Of a stretch of DNA of 64,000 nt, positions 12,600 through 24,639 are shown one piece after another. Location: contig NC_063262.1 of assembly GCF_019578655.1 (NCBI RefSeq), forward strand, positions 22,327,582 to 22,391,581, written 5' to 3'. Source of the stretch: Ricinus communis (taxonomy: Eukaryota > Streptophyta > Magnoliopsida > Malpighiales > Euphorbiaceae). The notes under the pieces are model-generated. The model was given only the letters and a program-made list of their open reading frames with translations, ran no database searches and was not told the DNA's origin. Both the position numbers and the translations under genes were made by a program. Every line of letters starts with the position of its first letter. Position 1 is the stretch's first letter.

Positions 12600-14230
12600 T
12601 GTTAAAATTTTATTAAATTATATTTATTAATTTGATTTATAATTGAAATAATAATAACATTCGTACAATGTACAGGTAAGTAACTAGTATGTTATAAGTT
12701 GTTATGCGCTTTTATTGATAAAAATTAAAAAGGAAAGAAAAAAATTTAAACCATTAATAAAATGTACACCATTAATGCTTATAAAAAAGTACAATATAGA
12801 GTAAAATAGGAAAAAGGTATAAATATATGGCTGAAATTTTGTCAAAGCGCAATTAAACTCTTAAAGTTTAAAGTAGTTCAATTACACTTATAAATTTGAA
12901 AAATAAAACAATTATATTTTTAAAGCTAACTCCGTATAAAGCTTAATTCGTTTTGGATGTTAAAAGAATTACATTAACTCTTCCCAACTCTTTTTTTTTC
13001 TTTTCTTTTTTTGTATAGGAAGAAGTATTAGCTCTGCAGTTAATGGGTAAAAATCATAAACAATATTTTTTTTTCTTACTTTGACAAAGAAAAATCAATA
13101 TTATCATTATTAGTTTGAAAATGACTTAACTCCAATGATATAATTATTTTAGGTTTTTTCAAGTTTTAGGAAAGTAATGAAGCTACTTTAAGATTTAGGA
13201 GTTGAAATGCATTTTGACCAAAAGTTTAGAGGATTTATCAATATCTTTTGCAAAGTAAGATATAAGGAGCCTACTGGAGTTAATAAATTTTTCTTTTTTA
13301 CTTATTCTATTAGAATATTTTTTAAGATGTTTTTTATTATAGAAATGATGAAATAAAAAATGTCATTGGGATGCTCTTATATATATAACTAACAAATCAA
13401 TATACAATAGAAAATTTTTAATCCGTTAATCGATTAACAGAATCACATTTTTTAAAAGAAATTTTTTTGGTTAACCAAAAAACTAACAGTCGACCAATCG
13501 ATTTCTAAAATATCATAAATCTTATACACTAATTATAATTAAAGTAAAGTATTTATATTGATTAATTAATTTTTGAAGCTAAAGAAAATTCTCAAGAACC
13601 AAAAGATTATTCAATTTCTGTTCTAATTTCGATTTCATAATTCCAATAAAGTGACACTAAGTCTCTATTAGTATATTAAATTGAGAAAATTAGAAACCTC
13701 ATAATAAAATATTAAAAGCGTTGATAATCATAGATTCTTTTGCAATTAGTTAAAATGGAAAACTTTGAGGTGGCGTCCTACGCCCATGCGGACCGCCTCA
13801 CTTAATTATGTGTGTCATATTAGCAATTTATTCCAACAATTTTAAGCGGTCTATTCAATTGTAAAAATCAAAAAATTACATTTAATAATAATTTAAATAA
13901 AAAAATTATGATTAAACGACAAAAGAGTACCAAAATTATGTAATTTTTAGCAGTTAAACCTAAAGGTTATAACAATTTTATGGGTGTACTTATAATATGG
14001 AAATAATAGATAACTAGCAACTTTTCTTTTCCTTTTCTTTTTATATATTAGAACCACAAAAAGGAAGTACAGAGGAAGTGTGAAAGCTGCAAGGACTATT
14101 GTCTTCTATTGTTCCTCATCTTGTTATACACATATATTTACATTATACTACATACACATAATGCATCTACTCCACAGATGCGTTTCATCTGATTTTAGGG
14201 CCTGGCTTCACTTTTCTTTTCTTTTAACTT
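12600..14230. other. AT-rich flank downstream of the left-arm peptide pseudogene
   Basis: No coding sequence recognised. It is matched by 60.3-62.6 kb in the right arm and loosely, from about 13.6 kb on, by 24.65-25.05 kb. The conserved stretch near 13765-13800 (GAGGTGGCGTCCTACGCCCA) is present in all three copies in varying form. Confidence 0.6.
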
Positions 14231-14231
14231 T

Positions 14232-14525
14232 CTACCACCATGCTTGTTTATCTCCACCTTTCGCCATATATATATATATATATTATTATATACAAAAATA
14301 TCAAAATATTTTAAGTATTCAATTTAAAATATTAAAAATATATAACAGATTGCTAAAATAATAATTGAAACTAGTAAGATAGGATTAAATCACTAACCAT
14401 CTTCATAGATATGTTTATTTTGCAATAGGGCATCTTCTTGTGCGGCCACATAACACCGTGAACAAACCGTACCTTGTCGTTGCCATTCGCAACAACCATA
14501 ATGGCAAGGATCTTCACCACCAGCA
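14232..14525 (-). pseudogene. GRP3-like Cys-rich peptide, exons 2 and 3, left arm
   Basis: Exon 2 (about 14525 to 14398, minus strand) has an open frame encoding GGEDPCHYGCCEWQRQGT, then VCSRCY and AAQEDALLQNKH, ending at a GT donor. The pattern C-x3-CC-x8-C-x2-C resembles the C-terminal cysteine block of plant GRP3-type glycine-rich secreted proteins. The AG acceptor seen before the right-arm copy (59957-59958) is not preserved here. Exon 3 (about 14268-14232) is shortened: it keeps GDKQAWW and a stop, but its Gly-rich part is partly deleted. Exon 1 of this unit lies at 18167-18264 and is frameshifted, so a functional product is unlikely. An open frame on the opposite strand here is a shadow. 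Confidence 0.6.
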
Positions 14526-14680
14526 TCATGCAATTTTCAGGTTAGATCAAAGATGGGAAAAATAATTAATTATATGACGGAGCAGTCTAATTAAAGTAGA
14601 GAATTTAAGAAATTAATAGAGAAAATGTAAGGAATAGATATGCAAACTAACAATTGTGATTACCTTTGCATGCCTTTACT

Positions 14681-15380
14681 TTCTTTTTTTTTTTTTTGCA
14701 AGGAAAGGGGGGGCAGATCCCCAACAACTAAAAATAATCACAAGCAAGGAGAATCTCCTCTGCACAAATTTTAAGCTAAATAAACCAACAACTCCTCTTG
14801 AGGATAGAAAGAGACAATAAAATCTCGATCACCATCTAATGCAACTCTAGCCATGACATGAGCATGGTCATTGTCCTTTTGACCGATATGCAAACAACAG
14901 AGCATCCAGTCTCTTGCAAGTAAAATATGTATTCGATGAATATATTTTCTGTAAAATATGAACTTTCCTTCTACTGTAAATATAATCTACAGCCAATGAG
15001 AAATTCAACTCCAGAACAACTTTGTTATAACTATAACACTACGCTATATTAAGACCCAATATAGCTCTCATAGCTCGGAGGGGAACAACTACCAATGTAG
15101 TTTTTAAAATCCATCAACCAGCTCTTTCTACAATCGCGGAGCACACAGCTGCAACTGCCCTTCTCCCCTTATCCACACAAGCCCCATCTGTATTCAGTTT
15201 AATCTCGTTCTTATTTGGTGGAATCCATCTATATATCTTATTAATATTACTTATGTTGCTAGTTAAACATTTCTCATATTCTTGAGCATCCATAATATCA
15301 TTGCAATACTTCATAATGACTTGCCTAGGAACATGACAATGATCGCCGAACATGAAATACGTACAAATTTTTTTATAAGT
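14681..15380 (-). pseudogene. LINE 3' fragment with RNase H domain, left arm
   Basis: The minus strand encodes YRWIPPNKNEIKLNTDGACV followed by DKGRRAVAAVCSAIVERAG (15353-15114). This is the start of the RNase H fold (RVT_3 type) found at the end of plant L1-like LINE ORF2 proteins, with the first catalytic Asp in NTDGA. Downstream frameshifts and stops follow, then a poly-A tail (poly-T at 14681-14698 on the plus strand). It is 5'-truncated and lies between two exon-2 copies of the peptide gene. The right-arm duplicate is at 59100-59810. Confidence 0.75.
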
Positions 15381-16600
15381 CCTTCAAAATTTCATTCAAA
15401 ACAAATCTAAAGATGGTGTAATAATTTATTGAATAAAATTTATTAATTTTTAATAATTGGTTAACCATTAATAATGATCTCGTGATTGATTCAAATTCTA
15501 AAATTCCTATAAAGTATTACTTCTAACATTTTATGCTAATTGATATTTTTAAATAAATTTTTTAATTATTTATTATTTTTACATATTCAATATAATATTA
15601 ATTTTTTTATTTTATTCTTGTATTAACATTATTAACTATTAGTTTTCCAAAATTCTATAAATTTATATATAAAAATGTAATAAATTTTAAAAAATATCAA
15701 TGAAAGTATAATTTGCTCATATTTAACTATTTTTTTATAATTAAATTTACTAAATACTTTCTTAATTTAAAATAAAATATTAAGAAATTTAAATAAATAT
15801 GGAATGAAGAGTACTCCATGTTATTGTCGAGACAATATGTATTTAGGACATCTACATATCTTGGTAGAATATTTTTATTTAAATTCAAAAGAAATTAATT
15901 TTTAGTTTACACGTATAATCCTGATCCTGATCAGATTTTGGACTCAGTTAGGTTCTATCTATCCAGTGTAGCCTGTTCTATATATACTCATCACTTTTTA
16001 AGTATTAACTCTCAAGTATTGTTTAATGAAATTATGTCAATTTAGTTAAAACTAATCGCTTATCCGTGAATTGCACTTTATTATTATTATTATTTTAATT
16101 ATAAAATTAAATTAATATTATATAATTTAACAAAATTTTAATATTTAATATTAATTTATAATATTAAACTAACAATATTTTAGATGTCTTTCTTAATTTT
16201 TTAAAATTGAATATTTTAAAATAATAATTTATATTTATTACATTAATAAAATTTAAAATATTAATTATTAATTAATAATCAAAAAGCATTGATAAATTTT
16301 ATCTATAAATTTATTTTATATTATTATTTATAATTAAAATAATAAGTACAACAGACAGATATATGACTAAATCGTATTAATTCTAAAATAAAAACAGCAA
16401 AAAAAAAAACACATAATATATTCTATTTTATAAAGTATGAAAATTTAAATAGGAGGGGAAAGAAACGATAAAAGGGAAAAATTGTATGTTAAATAGAGTA
16501 TTATTTTAAAATCTAAAATTTCTAAATGCCTAAAAGAAATTAGAAAAACATGTAACTAAGAGCTAAAAGAATCAAAATTGAGATATGATCAGAACATTAA
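15381..16600. other. AT-rich intron-like DNA of the peptide-gene cluster
   Basis: No coding sequence seen. The part below about 15.70 kb is matched in the right arm (58.80-59.10 kb). The part above it is absent there because of a deletion. Confidence 0.5.
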
Positions 16601-16601
16601 C

Positions 16602-16692
16602 CATATTGAAAGAGGGCATCTTCTTCAGCGACCCCGCAGCAGCGTGCCATTCGCAACAACCAAATTGGCAATAATCTACAGCACAATCACCC
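16602..16692 (-). pseudogene. Second exon-2 copy of the GRP3-like peptide (frameshifted)
   Basis: The minus strand reads DYCQFGCCEW in one frame and then ARCCGVAEEDALFQYG in another, so the C..CC and CC parts of the cysteine block are split by a frameshift. A GT follows the exon end as in the other copies. A sequence like GTGATTGTGC precedes both this copy and the one at 17.37 kb, indicating tandem duplication of exon 2 with flanking intron. No separate exon 1 was found between the copies. Confidence 0.55.
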
Positions 16693-17271
16693 TTCATTTT
16701 TTATTTTTTTTTTCTTTCTTTTTATGATAATATTTTTTTATATTGCTTTCCGATGATACAAGGCATGTTTTAGTTAATTACTCGCATAATTGTTTAATTT
16801 GAAATTGAATGTAAATCTGAAATAATAACATCACATAAATCTAAAATAAATAATATAGTAATTTTTTTATAATTAACTTTAAAATAGAAATTTCAATACT
16901 TGATGGTTCTACTAGCTATTAAGTCAAGTTTGAATTTATAAAAATATTTAATATAACACCGTCTCGAGCAAAATACTCTAATTAAGTCAAAATTTTAAAC
17001 TTTTTTTCTTTTTTTCAAATTAAATTAAAAATAAAAAAAATAATTAATTATATGATGCAGTTAAATTGAAATAGAAAATTTAAGCACTTTTAGACTTAAA
17101 TTAGTGATAGATATACATTTTAATTTAAGTAAGATCTTTTTCTTTGTCGACTGAAAAATTAAATATTATATAAATATTATACTGAAATATAAAACATTTG
17201 AGTATCCAAAAAAAAAGAATATGAAAACATAAGAAAAATTAAAATTACTAAAAAATAATTGAGCCTAGTCA

Positions 17272-17373
17272 ATATTGAGAGATGCGTTGAATTTGCAGAA
17301 GGGCAGCTTCTTGAGCGATCCCGCAGCAGCGTGCCCAATCGGCAAGTTAGCTTTATTTCTTCTGCACAATCAC
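17272..17373 (-). pseudogene. Third exon-2 copy of the GRP3-like peptide (frameshifted)
   Basis: The minus strand encodes ARCCGIAQEAALLQIQRISQ, close to the ARCC and SAQEAALLQNQHIS segments of the intact gene at 42130-42264. Upstream bases in that frame contain a stop, so the exon is broken. It follows exon 1 (18167-18264) directly in transcription order and may have been the original exon 2 of this unit. Confidence 0.55.
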
Positions 17374-17389
17374 TGTTCAATTTCTTTTC

Positions 17390-18160
17390 ATATTAATTAT
17401 TTTTTCTATTGCTTCAACTGTTTTTACATCTGATAATCATAAGCATGTAATTTTAGCTACTTGCAATAATATTTAATTTTTTAAAAGCTATACTCTCGTT
17501 TATTCTATTAATTCATTTTTGTTAACTTAATAATTTACAAATTAAACTAGTATTGTATTTTTTAGTAAAAAAATAAAATAAATTTAAAACTTATTTTATT
17601 TTTAAAGTTTTTATATAAATTATTAATTTTATACAAATAGTTATAAAAAAGTAAAATCATTAAAAGATGTATTTTCTTCCACTTAATAAAATAATCTCAA
17701 AATTAAAATAAAAAAGTAAATTCTAAATTATAATATATTATGTGCATAAAAGGGATTCACTCTTTTATTAGAAAATAAATTTATTGAAACTATATAATTA
17801 ATTTAATTTATTAAATAAATTATTAGACCGAGAAAATTGGATAAAAAAATAAATAGAAAAGTAATTATCCAAAAGAGTGTTAAAAAAATAAAAAGTATTC
17901 CTAGCATTTCTCTTAATTTAAGTAAATATTTACTTGAAAACTTAAATTAATAACGGGCAGACATGCAAACTTGAAATAATAATAATGTAGCAGTTCCTTT
18001 CATTATAATCTTTAAAATAAAAATTTAAATATTTGATATTGCTGTTTATTAGTCATATTCAATTTATAAAATTATATATAAAATAAAATTAAAATTTTCT
18101 AGAACGCAATTAGTTATATGATGTAGAAAATGTAAAAAGATAATAAAGAAAATTATATAT
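17390..18160. other. AT-rich intron-like DNA between pseudo-exons 1 and 2
   Basis: No coding sequence recognised. Segments near 17.45 kb, 16.8 kb and 25.66 kb share motifs such as CATGTAATTTTAGCTA- and AATAATATTTAATTTTT-like runs, in line with repeated intron sequence. Confidence 0.5.
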
Positions 18161-18166
18161 ACTAAC

Positions 18167-18264
18167 AATTGTGGCAATCGCTGCACGTCTCTACTTCTGC
18201 ATAATTCACTCGGATAGCAGAAGCGGAGAGAAAGAAGACAGCAAAGAGAAGAGATGGAATTCAT
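18167..18264 (-). pseudogene. Signal-peptide exon 1 of the left-arm GRP3-like peptide gene, with 17-nt deletion
   Basis: ATG at 18264-18262 is followed by MNS and then a frameshift. In the correct frame the rest reads LFAVFFLSASAIRVNYAEVE and TCSDCHN, clearly a secretory signal peptide like the one at 41669. The intact gene has 33 nt between ATG and CTCTTTGCTGT; here there are 16, so 17 nt are missing. The exon ends AATT|GTTAGT, the same donor and the same phase as the intact gene. Upstream (18270-18435) a TATA box, CTATAAAA, and a block shared with the intact promoter are retained. Because the start codon is out of frame with the signal peptide, it is classed as a pseudogene. Confidence 0.65.
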
Positions 18265-18269
18265 TATTT

Positions 18270-18440
18270 CTTTGTTATTAAAATAAATTTGTGATTTCCA
18301 GGTAATATTTTGATGTTTTGGAGTCAATTTTATAGGGATGCAAGAGATGATAAATAAAGAGTAGAGATGTTGAAAAAGAGGACAGATGTAGAACAACTCC
18401 ACACACGAGTTGCACTTCCCTAAGCTATTATCTTATAGAG
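18270..18440 (-). promoter_or_regulatory. Promoter of the left-arm peptide pseudogene
   Basis: Minus-strand order is GTGCAACTCGTG, a stretch reading CATCTGTCCTCTTTTTCAAC, TTTATTTATCA, then CCTATAAAATTGACTCC. The same blocks in the same order precede the intact gene at 41491-41600, so this is a conserved core promoter. Confidence 0.6.
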
Positions 18441-18656
18441 CAAAACTCCCAAATGCTTAACATGTAACATATTATTTCCACAAAGAATGAAAATTGAAAC
18501 AAAAACAAAAATAAATAAGGACAAAACTATGTCATCTGAGTTACAAACCGGCCACATTGGGAATTGAGATTTTATTTTCCCAGCTATATATGTTGCATTA
18601 TGGTGGAGTTTTGACTCTTAAATTTAAATTTGGGCAACTTTAATCTTTAAATTTAT

Positions 18657-20993
18657 TGTCACCATCTGATCTATCGATCCATGAGCCGCATTAGAAAATA
18701 GATAAATTTAAAGTTATTATAATAAATCTTATTAATTGATATTTTAATAAAGTATATATAAAAATATAATATTAATCCGGTCTGACATATTATACACAAC
18801 TGGTCATTGATAACATTTCATATTTTGTAATAGACCAAATTAAACATAACATATCAAAAATATTATTCTGTAAAGTTTAGAATTTTAAATATTTAAAATA
18901 CAATAGTTGAATTCATTACAATAGGTCCGATGGAGAATAAAGTCGCACTATCAAAATGCAGGACGATAAAAGACTCTAACTGTCACCTGGAAAATAATTA
19001 AAATAAAACTGTCAGTCTCGAGAGTGAGTTAAAATCATTTAACCCTATAACTATTGTAGTCTCTTCAATATAATATTTATTGAATCAAATATAACATGTC
19101 GTTTTGTATTAAAGTACCTGTAGTGCCATACTTTAGAAAGAAAATATATTTTAAGACTTATCAAACGAGTGGCTCAACAGAACCGTAATCTCAAATGTTG
19201 GTAGCATTTCGACTCTTTTATTCTAATAATTTTGCCACCTAGAGAGCGAAGCTCAACTAAGGTCCTTACATCCAGCCTGGACACTTGATTCCTAATTAAG
19301 CCGGCACCTAGAGAGCATTGCTCGACCAAAGACCTTTCTCCGGTAGTCAAGCTTTCACAGCCATGAGAGTTAAATTCGACCAGGGCAAAATCTAAAAATA
19401 ATCTTTGTTACCTGCCTCTGATTATTATTAGTGCGCACACGGTCCTGATATAACCCATAAGGTGACATATTCTACTGTCGCCACATCCCAATGTCACAAT
19501 CACAACATTTATAATAATCATAAATAGAATAATCATAGGCCAACATAAATTATTCAATAATATACTGAGAAATAAAAATTTAGAAATCTCAGAAATAGCA
19601 AACATACAAATTATGAATAGTAATAATAATACTAGTACTAAAATAATATTATTTAAAATATTAGAAATAATGAAACAAATTTATTAATAATAATACTATT
19701 CGTAAAAATTATCAATTAAATGAAATTACTTATAATAACGATATGATAATCATATTAAATATTAATCATTTAGATATGCCAATGGTACAGTGATTATATG
19801 ACTTTAACTCATAATTCTGTCGCGTTCCGCAGTTCGCTATTACGCCTCGGGTGGAGCTGGCTAGATGGACGGATTATCTATTTACGAAAACACTCAGTTA
19901 ATAAATATTCTTAAATTTCCTTAGGCATAGACCCCTAGATTAGACTGCTTAAAAATATTTCAGACTCGAGAATTCTGTTGAATCTCGGAGAACCTTCTCT
20001 AATTTATGGATATTTACCCTCCGTCCAACAGGTCAAAAACTTGTTAGAAACACTTCAAATATTCTAAAATCAACCAATAGGAGTCAGGCCACTAGAACTA
20101 CATTATTTTTTCCGACTCTGCAACACGCTATAGATCATAATTAATTCAAGGAACTAATCTAGTTGACAGAAAATGAATCTACAACTCCAACAATTGGCTT
20201 TATTCCGGCTTTCAAAGAAAGAGGTTTGTTATCTCGCTTGCACTAGAATCTCCTATTCCTGCTTGCTACTATTGAGAAGACCACTAAAACAAATTAAATC
20301 CAATTAAATTTAAATTACCTATAATTGATAATTAATGGCAATAATATTTCTCTAAAATTATAAAATAACTTTTGAGAACCAGATAAAATTATACCGAGCC
20401 GAAATTTAAAATTTCGCGCGTTTGAAAAACACCGAGGTCTGAAAGCCGGTCCTGCCAACAATGTCGGAATTCGAATCCATAAGTGCCTATGCGAAGAGAG
20501 TTGTGGTTAGTCCGAAAACACTAGAATCCAGTTGGAAACTCGCCGAAGGGCACCGGCTCGGGATCAGAAAGTCTCGGCTCCGACGAGGACGAACAAGCTA
20601 TCGATGGGGAAAATTGCAACTAGGAAGGTCGACTCAGAGGTTTCAAAGTGGCGGGGAGCTCGATTCCAGCGTCGGATGAGCTGTTGGAGGATGGCAGTAG
20701 TTGTTTCGGTGGGGAGGGAGGCGTTTTCCCCCTCGATCGATGACGGTAGCGGGAAAAAGAGAAAGGGAAGGTGGCATGACGACGAGGAGGGGAAGAAGAG
20801 AAGCTAGGCATCGGTGACCTATTCGATGCGCATGTGGGAAGGGGGGGGAAGCAATTGACGTGGAGGAGAAAAATGGGGAGGGAAAGAGGAGAAGAGGGAA
20901 GGAAAGGAGGGGAAAGGGAAAAAGAGAGAGAGAAAAATAATATTATTTTTATTATTATTATTTATTTTATTTTATTTTATTCCGAGTATTACA
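18657..20993 (-). repeat. LTR of gypsy element G, left-arm copy (uninterrupted, 2337 bp)
   Basis: Begins TGTCACCATCTGATCT, a decayed form of the family end TGTCACGACCCGATCT, and ends TCCGAGTATTACA beside a polypurine tract and integrase remnant on the minus strand. It carries the family AGAGAGCGAAGCTCAAC motifs at 19230-19390. This copy lacks both insertions found in its right-arm twin (46313-58570) and so preserves the empty sites: CTAGGC at about 20804-20809 and GTGCC at about 19123-19127. Open frames at 20461-20811 and 19408-19605 are LTR sequence. Confidence 0.8.
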
Positions 20994-21650
20994 GTCTACC
21001 CCCTTTAGAAAAAAATTCGACCTCAAATATTAGAAGAAACACGGCTTACCTCAGGACTGGAATAAATGAGGGTAAACACTCCTCATTTCCTGTTCGGTCT
21101 CCCACGTACACTCTTCTCACGAATGGTTCCGCCACAGCACTTTAACCATCGGTATAACCTTAAACCGTAGTTGGTGAACTTGCGTATCCATAATCCTAAT
21201 CGGTTGCTCCTTATAAGTCAAATCTTCACTTACTTCCACATATTGAGGTTGCAATACGTGTAAAGAGTCTGAAATATACTTCCTTAATATTGATTTATGA
21301 AATACTAGATACACATGCGAGAAATTTGGCGGCAAGTCCAGTTTGTATGCCACCTCTCCAATCTTGTTTATAATCTCAAAGGGTCTCATATATCGAGGGG
21401 CCAATTTGCCTCTCTTGCCAAAACGCATCACACCACGCATAGGGGACACCTTCAAAAATACATATACTCCAACACTGAACTCCACGTGCTTCTACTTTGG
21501 GTCCGTATAACTTTTTTGCCTACTGAAAGCTGTTTTTAGCCGCTTGCAGATAATATGAATCTTTTCTGAAGTGATCTGAACTAACTCTAGTCCTGCTAAC
21601 TTCCGTTCGCTAACCTGTTCCTAACACACAGGAGACCTGCACTTTCGGTC
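20994..21650 (-). pseudogene. Gypsy integrase C-terminal remnant, left arm
   Basis: The minus-strand frame at 21485-21117 encodes the tail of a Ty3/gypsy integrase: a strand-rich VFLKVSPMRGVMRFGKRGKL, then RPFEIINKIGEVAYKLDLPP (the GPY/F-like module), then VFHKSILRKYISD and a VLWRNHS chromodomain-like end. It stops before the catalytic core because the duplication breakpoint is near 21650. The polypurine tract beside the LTR reads (minus) TCTAAAGGGGGTAGAC. The right-arm copy at 45008-46252 extends further and includes the DDE core. Confidence 0.85.
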
Positions 21651-21808
21651 AGTATATCGATTTCTATTTGCAATGTTTATCTGTAAATACAAAATATAAT
21701 TTATTTTTATATTATTGAAAACCACAAATCTCGATTCATAATAATATCTTAATTGATGATTTTATTTTAGTTTTCAGTATATTTTTTCATAAATTTTATA
21801 ATATAATT
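21651..21808. other. Short AT-rich stretch, nothing recognised
   Basis: Lies between the inner breakpoint of the left arm and the next LTR. No feature was seen. Confidence 0.5.
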
Positions 21809-24278
21809 TGTCACGATTCGATCTGTGAATGGGTAGGCGTAAATCCACTAAATCCCATAATAAGTCTGACCATTCACTAACTCAAATAAAATACAATCGG
21901 ACTCTGATCATTGGTATATTTTCACAATTAATATTTAGCCATTAAATACTACATTTAAAATTTGATTTGCCAGCATGAATAGGCAATACCTGAATTTACA
22001 AGCCATTACAAAATGATAAATCTGAAATTTTTACTATGGAGATTCTAGAAATTTTAAAAGTCAATATACCAATAAAATCAGTTACATTTAACCCGAAGAT
22101 AAAGGAATCATGCTGCTAAATAAAAAGAATTGCAGAAAAGCTAACAACACCTGAAAAATAGTAAAATTGAGACTGTGAGTCTCGAGAGTGAGTTAAAATT
22201 ATATATCCCAAAAATAAATATAAACACTTCAATAAAATATTAATTTAATTTAAAATAAAATATTAAGTCATGTGAAAACAAGTGTCACGTCATGTTTCTT
22301 ATAAAATGAATTTTACATACTGCAGGATGGAGTACCTCAGTATAACCTTAATCCCCGTTACTAACAGCCTTAGTCTTTCGGCTCTCTTGTTCCAACAGAA
22401 CCGGCGCCCAGAGAGCGAAGCTCGACCAAGGTCCTTAAATCTAGTATGGTCACTTAAATTTCTAATAAAGTCAGCGCCCATAGAGCAATGCTCGACCAGG
22501 GACCTTCACTCCGGCAGACTCACTCTACTCAGCTCAGAGAGTTAAACTCGACAAAGGTAAGTCCTAAATTTAGTTTTAAAAATCTATATTTTACTATCTG
22601 CCTCAGATTTATACCGGTGCGCATGAGGTTCTGATGCGACCCATCAGGTGGCATGTTCTACTGCCATCTTATCCTGAGTCAACATGCATTCATAATAGCA
22701 TTGATGCAAAAAAAGATACATATATGAATAGTAATTAAATGAATAATTAAAATATTAAACCATTTAATAAGAACTATTACATAAAATTTTAGCATGACAC
22801 ATGTAAACAGATATATGACTTTAACTCATAGTTCTGACGACCTCCTAGCTCTCCTCCGATGCCTTGGGTGGAGCGAGCCGAACTAACGGATTTATCTAAT
22901 CACAGGAACAATTCAATTAGAAAAAGTAAAACATTTGATAAATAACCCTAGGTATAAACTCCTAGAATTAATAAACTAAGAATTTTACCGAGATGCTTGA
23001 TAAATCGGTTGACTCGCCTCCGGCCATTGGAGTCCGATCGATAATCCGAAAGTGTCTTACGAACTCGAAATGATGCATAGATGATGATTTTAGCATCTGA
23101 CTCTCCTATCGAGCCCTCGATCATCCCAATACATCGCGAATAGTTTCAACCGTCGATTTTTCAATGGTGATCAATTGCTACAAAACAGGTGTCATCTGAA
23201 AACTTGTGACTAGTGAAGTTCATTCATGAACTTTGATCAGCCATACCTTGCTGGAAATCAAAAAACGTCCAAATTGTCCTCATGAGCTTATCTCGCCGGA
23301 TCTCGATATTTCGGCAGCCTTAAGAGATGATGATGACAAGAAATGAAAGCCTACAAGTTGTTGGTCATTTTGAGACTAGAAGCACCACAAATGGACACCG
23401 GAATCGCCCTGCATGGCAGCGAGAAGTTGTTGTCGTCTTCCTTATTTTTCGCCGCCACCTCAGACTTCTTCTTCCTTTATCTGCCATGGAAAATAGTCGA
23501 GCTTCTTCTTCTCCTTCCTTCTTTTTCTTTCTTTCTTTCTTTTCTTTCTTTTTCATCCTATATCTACACTTTGTCCTCCTAATTATTTAGTTATCATCTT
23601 TGGCCCTGGTTTATTTCTGTTAGGCCCTCCTTAAGTTGTTAATCCTTTTTAAATTTACCCCTGATTGTATATCTGGACTAAATTAGAAATATTAAAATAT
23701 GAAATTACTTATTTAGCCTCGCTTTTAATGGTAATATTACTAAAATATCCGTACGGATATATTTAATTATAAAAATACTAACCATGAAAATTTTTATTTA
23801 AACCCCATATTAATTCAGCTCTATTTTTAGCCCCTATCACATAATTAATTATCAAATTAATCCTAACACTTAATTAACTTAAATAATCAATTTGTTAACT
23901 ATTTCTCACTTAAATCCAATGCTATTTGCTAATTAAAATTTTCCATTCCCTAAATAAATTCTTCAAGAAAAATATTTCTATAGCCTCCAATAATAATATT
24001 AAATTTGTATATTCGTATTTAGAAAAAATTTGAGTGTGACATTTACAAAAAGTAATTTCACTCTTTATAAAAATCACCAAATTAATTATTTTTCATCAAA
24101 CTAATTAAATATAGCTCAATAGATTTTTTTTTTTGCACTTAAAAATCCTTTTGATAATAAGATTCTCAATAATAGTCTCTTATAAATCATTCATTTAAAA
24201 TAAAAGTTTTACTCTAATCACATATATTAAATTTTAAAGCTTCTATTTTTATTTTTATCACCATCACAATTCTTATTC

Positions 24279-24316
<38 letters not shown>

Positions 24317-24336
24317 TCTTCAATACGGGTGTTCCA
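21809..24336 (-). repeat. LTR E, lone and hybrid in sequence
   Basis: The 21809-22990 part starts TGTCACGATTCGATCTGTG and matches the corresponding end of the element A LTR, including the AGAGAGCGAAGCTCGACC block at 22400-22550. The 22990-24336 part instead matches the reverse complement of 34.24-35.68 kb, the start of the LTR F family, down to CAATACGGGTGTTCC. No internal region, primer site or clear target duplication (TAATT on the left, TACTC on the right) was found, so it may be a recombined solo LTR. Open frames near 23.3-23.6 kb are T-rich LTR sequence. Confidence 0.65.
24270..24317. repeat. (ATT)n microsatellite inside LTR E
   Basis: A run of ATT next to the LTR terminus. The (AAT)n expansion at 34252-34400 occupies the same place in LTR F. 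Confidence 0.85.
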
Positions 24337-24639
24337 TACTCCAAGTGGATACCATCCATTTTGCCTAATTATAAAAAGATTACAAACTTTTTCACTTTTT
24401 ATAATTTAAATATGACTTTTTTATTTCTTCAATTTGATATATTTTTGCAATTAATAGATATAGATTAAGTATTTAAAATTTTATTTTGCTTAGAAATTGA
24501 GTTATTTTTTAAATATAAACTACTTATTATTTATTATTAGAAAAAATTTAAAATATTATTTTATAATTTAATATTTTTACATTTAAAGGACATAAATATA
24601 TTATATAATAAAAAATAGTACGTGTTTAATTTTTTTAAC
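24337..24639. other. AT-rich stretch, nothing recognised
   Basis: No coding or repeat identity was seen. Confidence 0.5.

Larger units (their letters stand above)
12416..21650 (+). repeat. Left arm of a large inverted duplication
   Basis: The sequence from about 12416 to 21650 reappears as reverse complement in 45656-62779. Landmarks matched by eye: TTATAGTATCAATTA at the outer end; the tract GATTCTGTTAATCGATTAAC; peptide exon 2 (14398-14525 against 59959-60086); the LINE RNase H fragment; the LTR at 18657-20993; and the gypsy integrase tail. Exon 2 differs at 9 of about 127 bases between arms. The right arm is longer because of two LTR insertions and lacks 15.70-18.45 kb of this arm. Confidence 0.85.

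Noticed and set aside
14080..14361. 93-codon plus-strand open frame
   Set aside because: Antisense to exon 3 and its flanks of the left-arm peptide pseudogene. Composed of microsatellite-derived residues and not open in the right arm.
18064..18402. 112-codon minus-strand open frame
   Set aside because: It runs from the 5' leader through the frameshifted signal-peptide exon into the intron. The real exon is 18167-18264 in a different frame.
20461..20811. Open frames rich in Arg, Ser and Gly
   Set aside because: Within the element G LTR, next to a GA-rich tract. The right-arm copy (49425 onward) does not keep the same frame.
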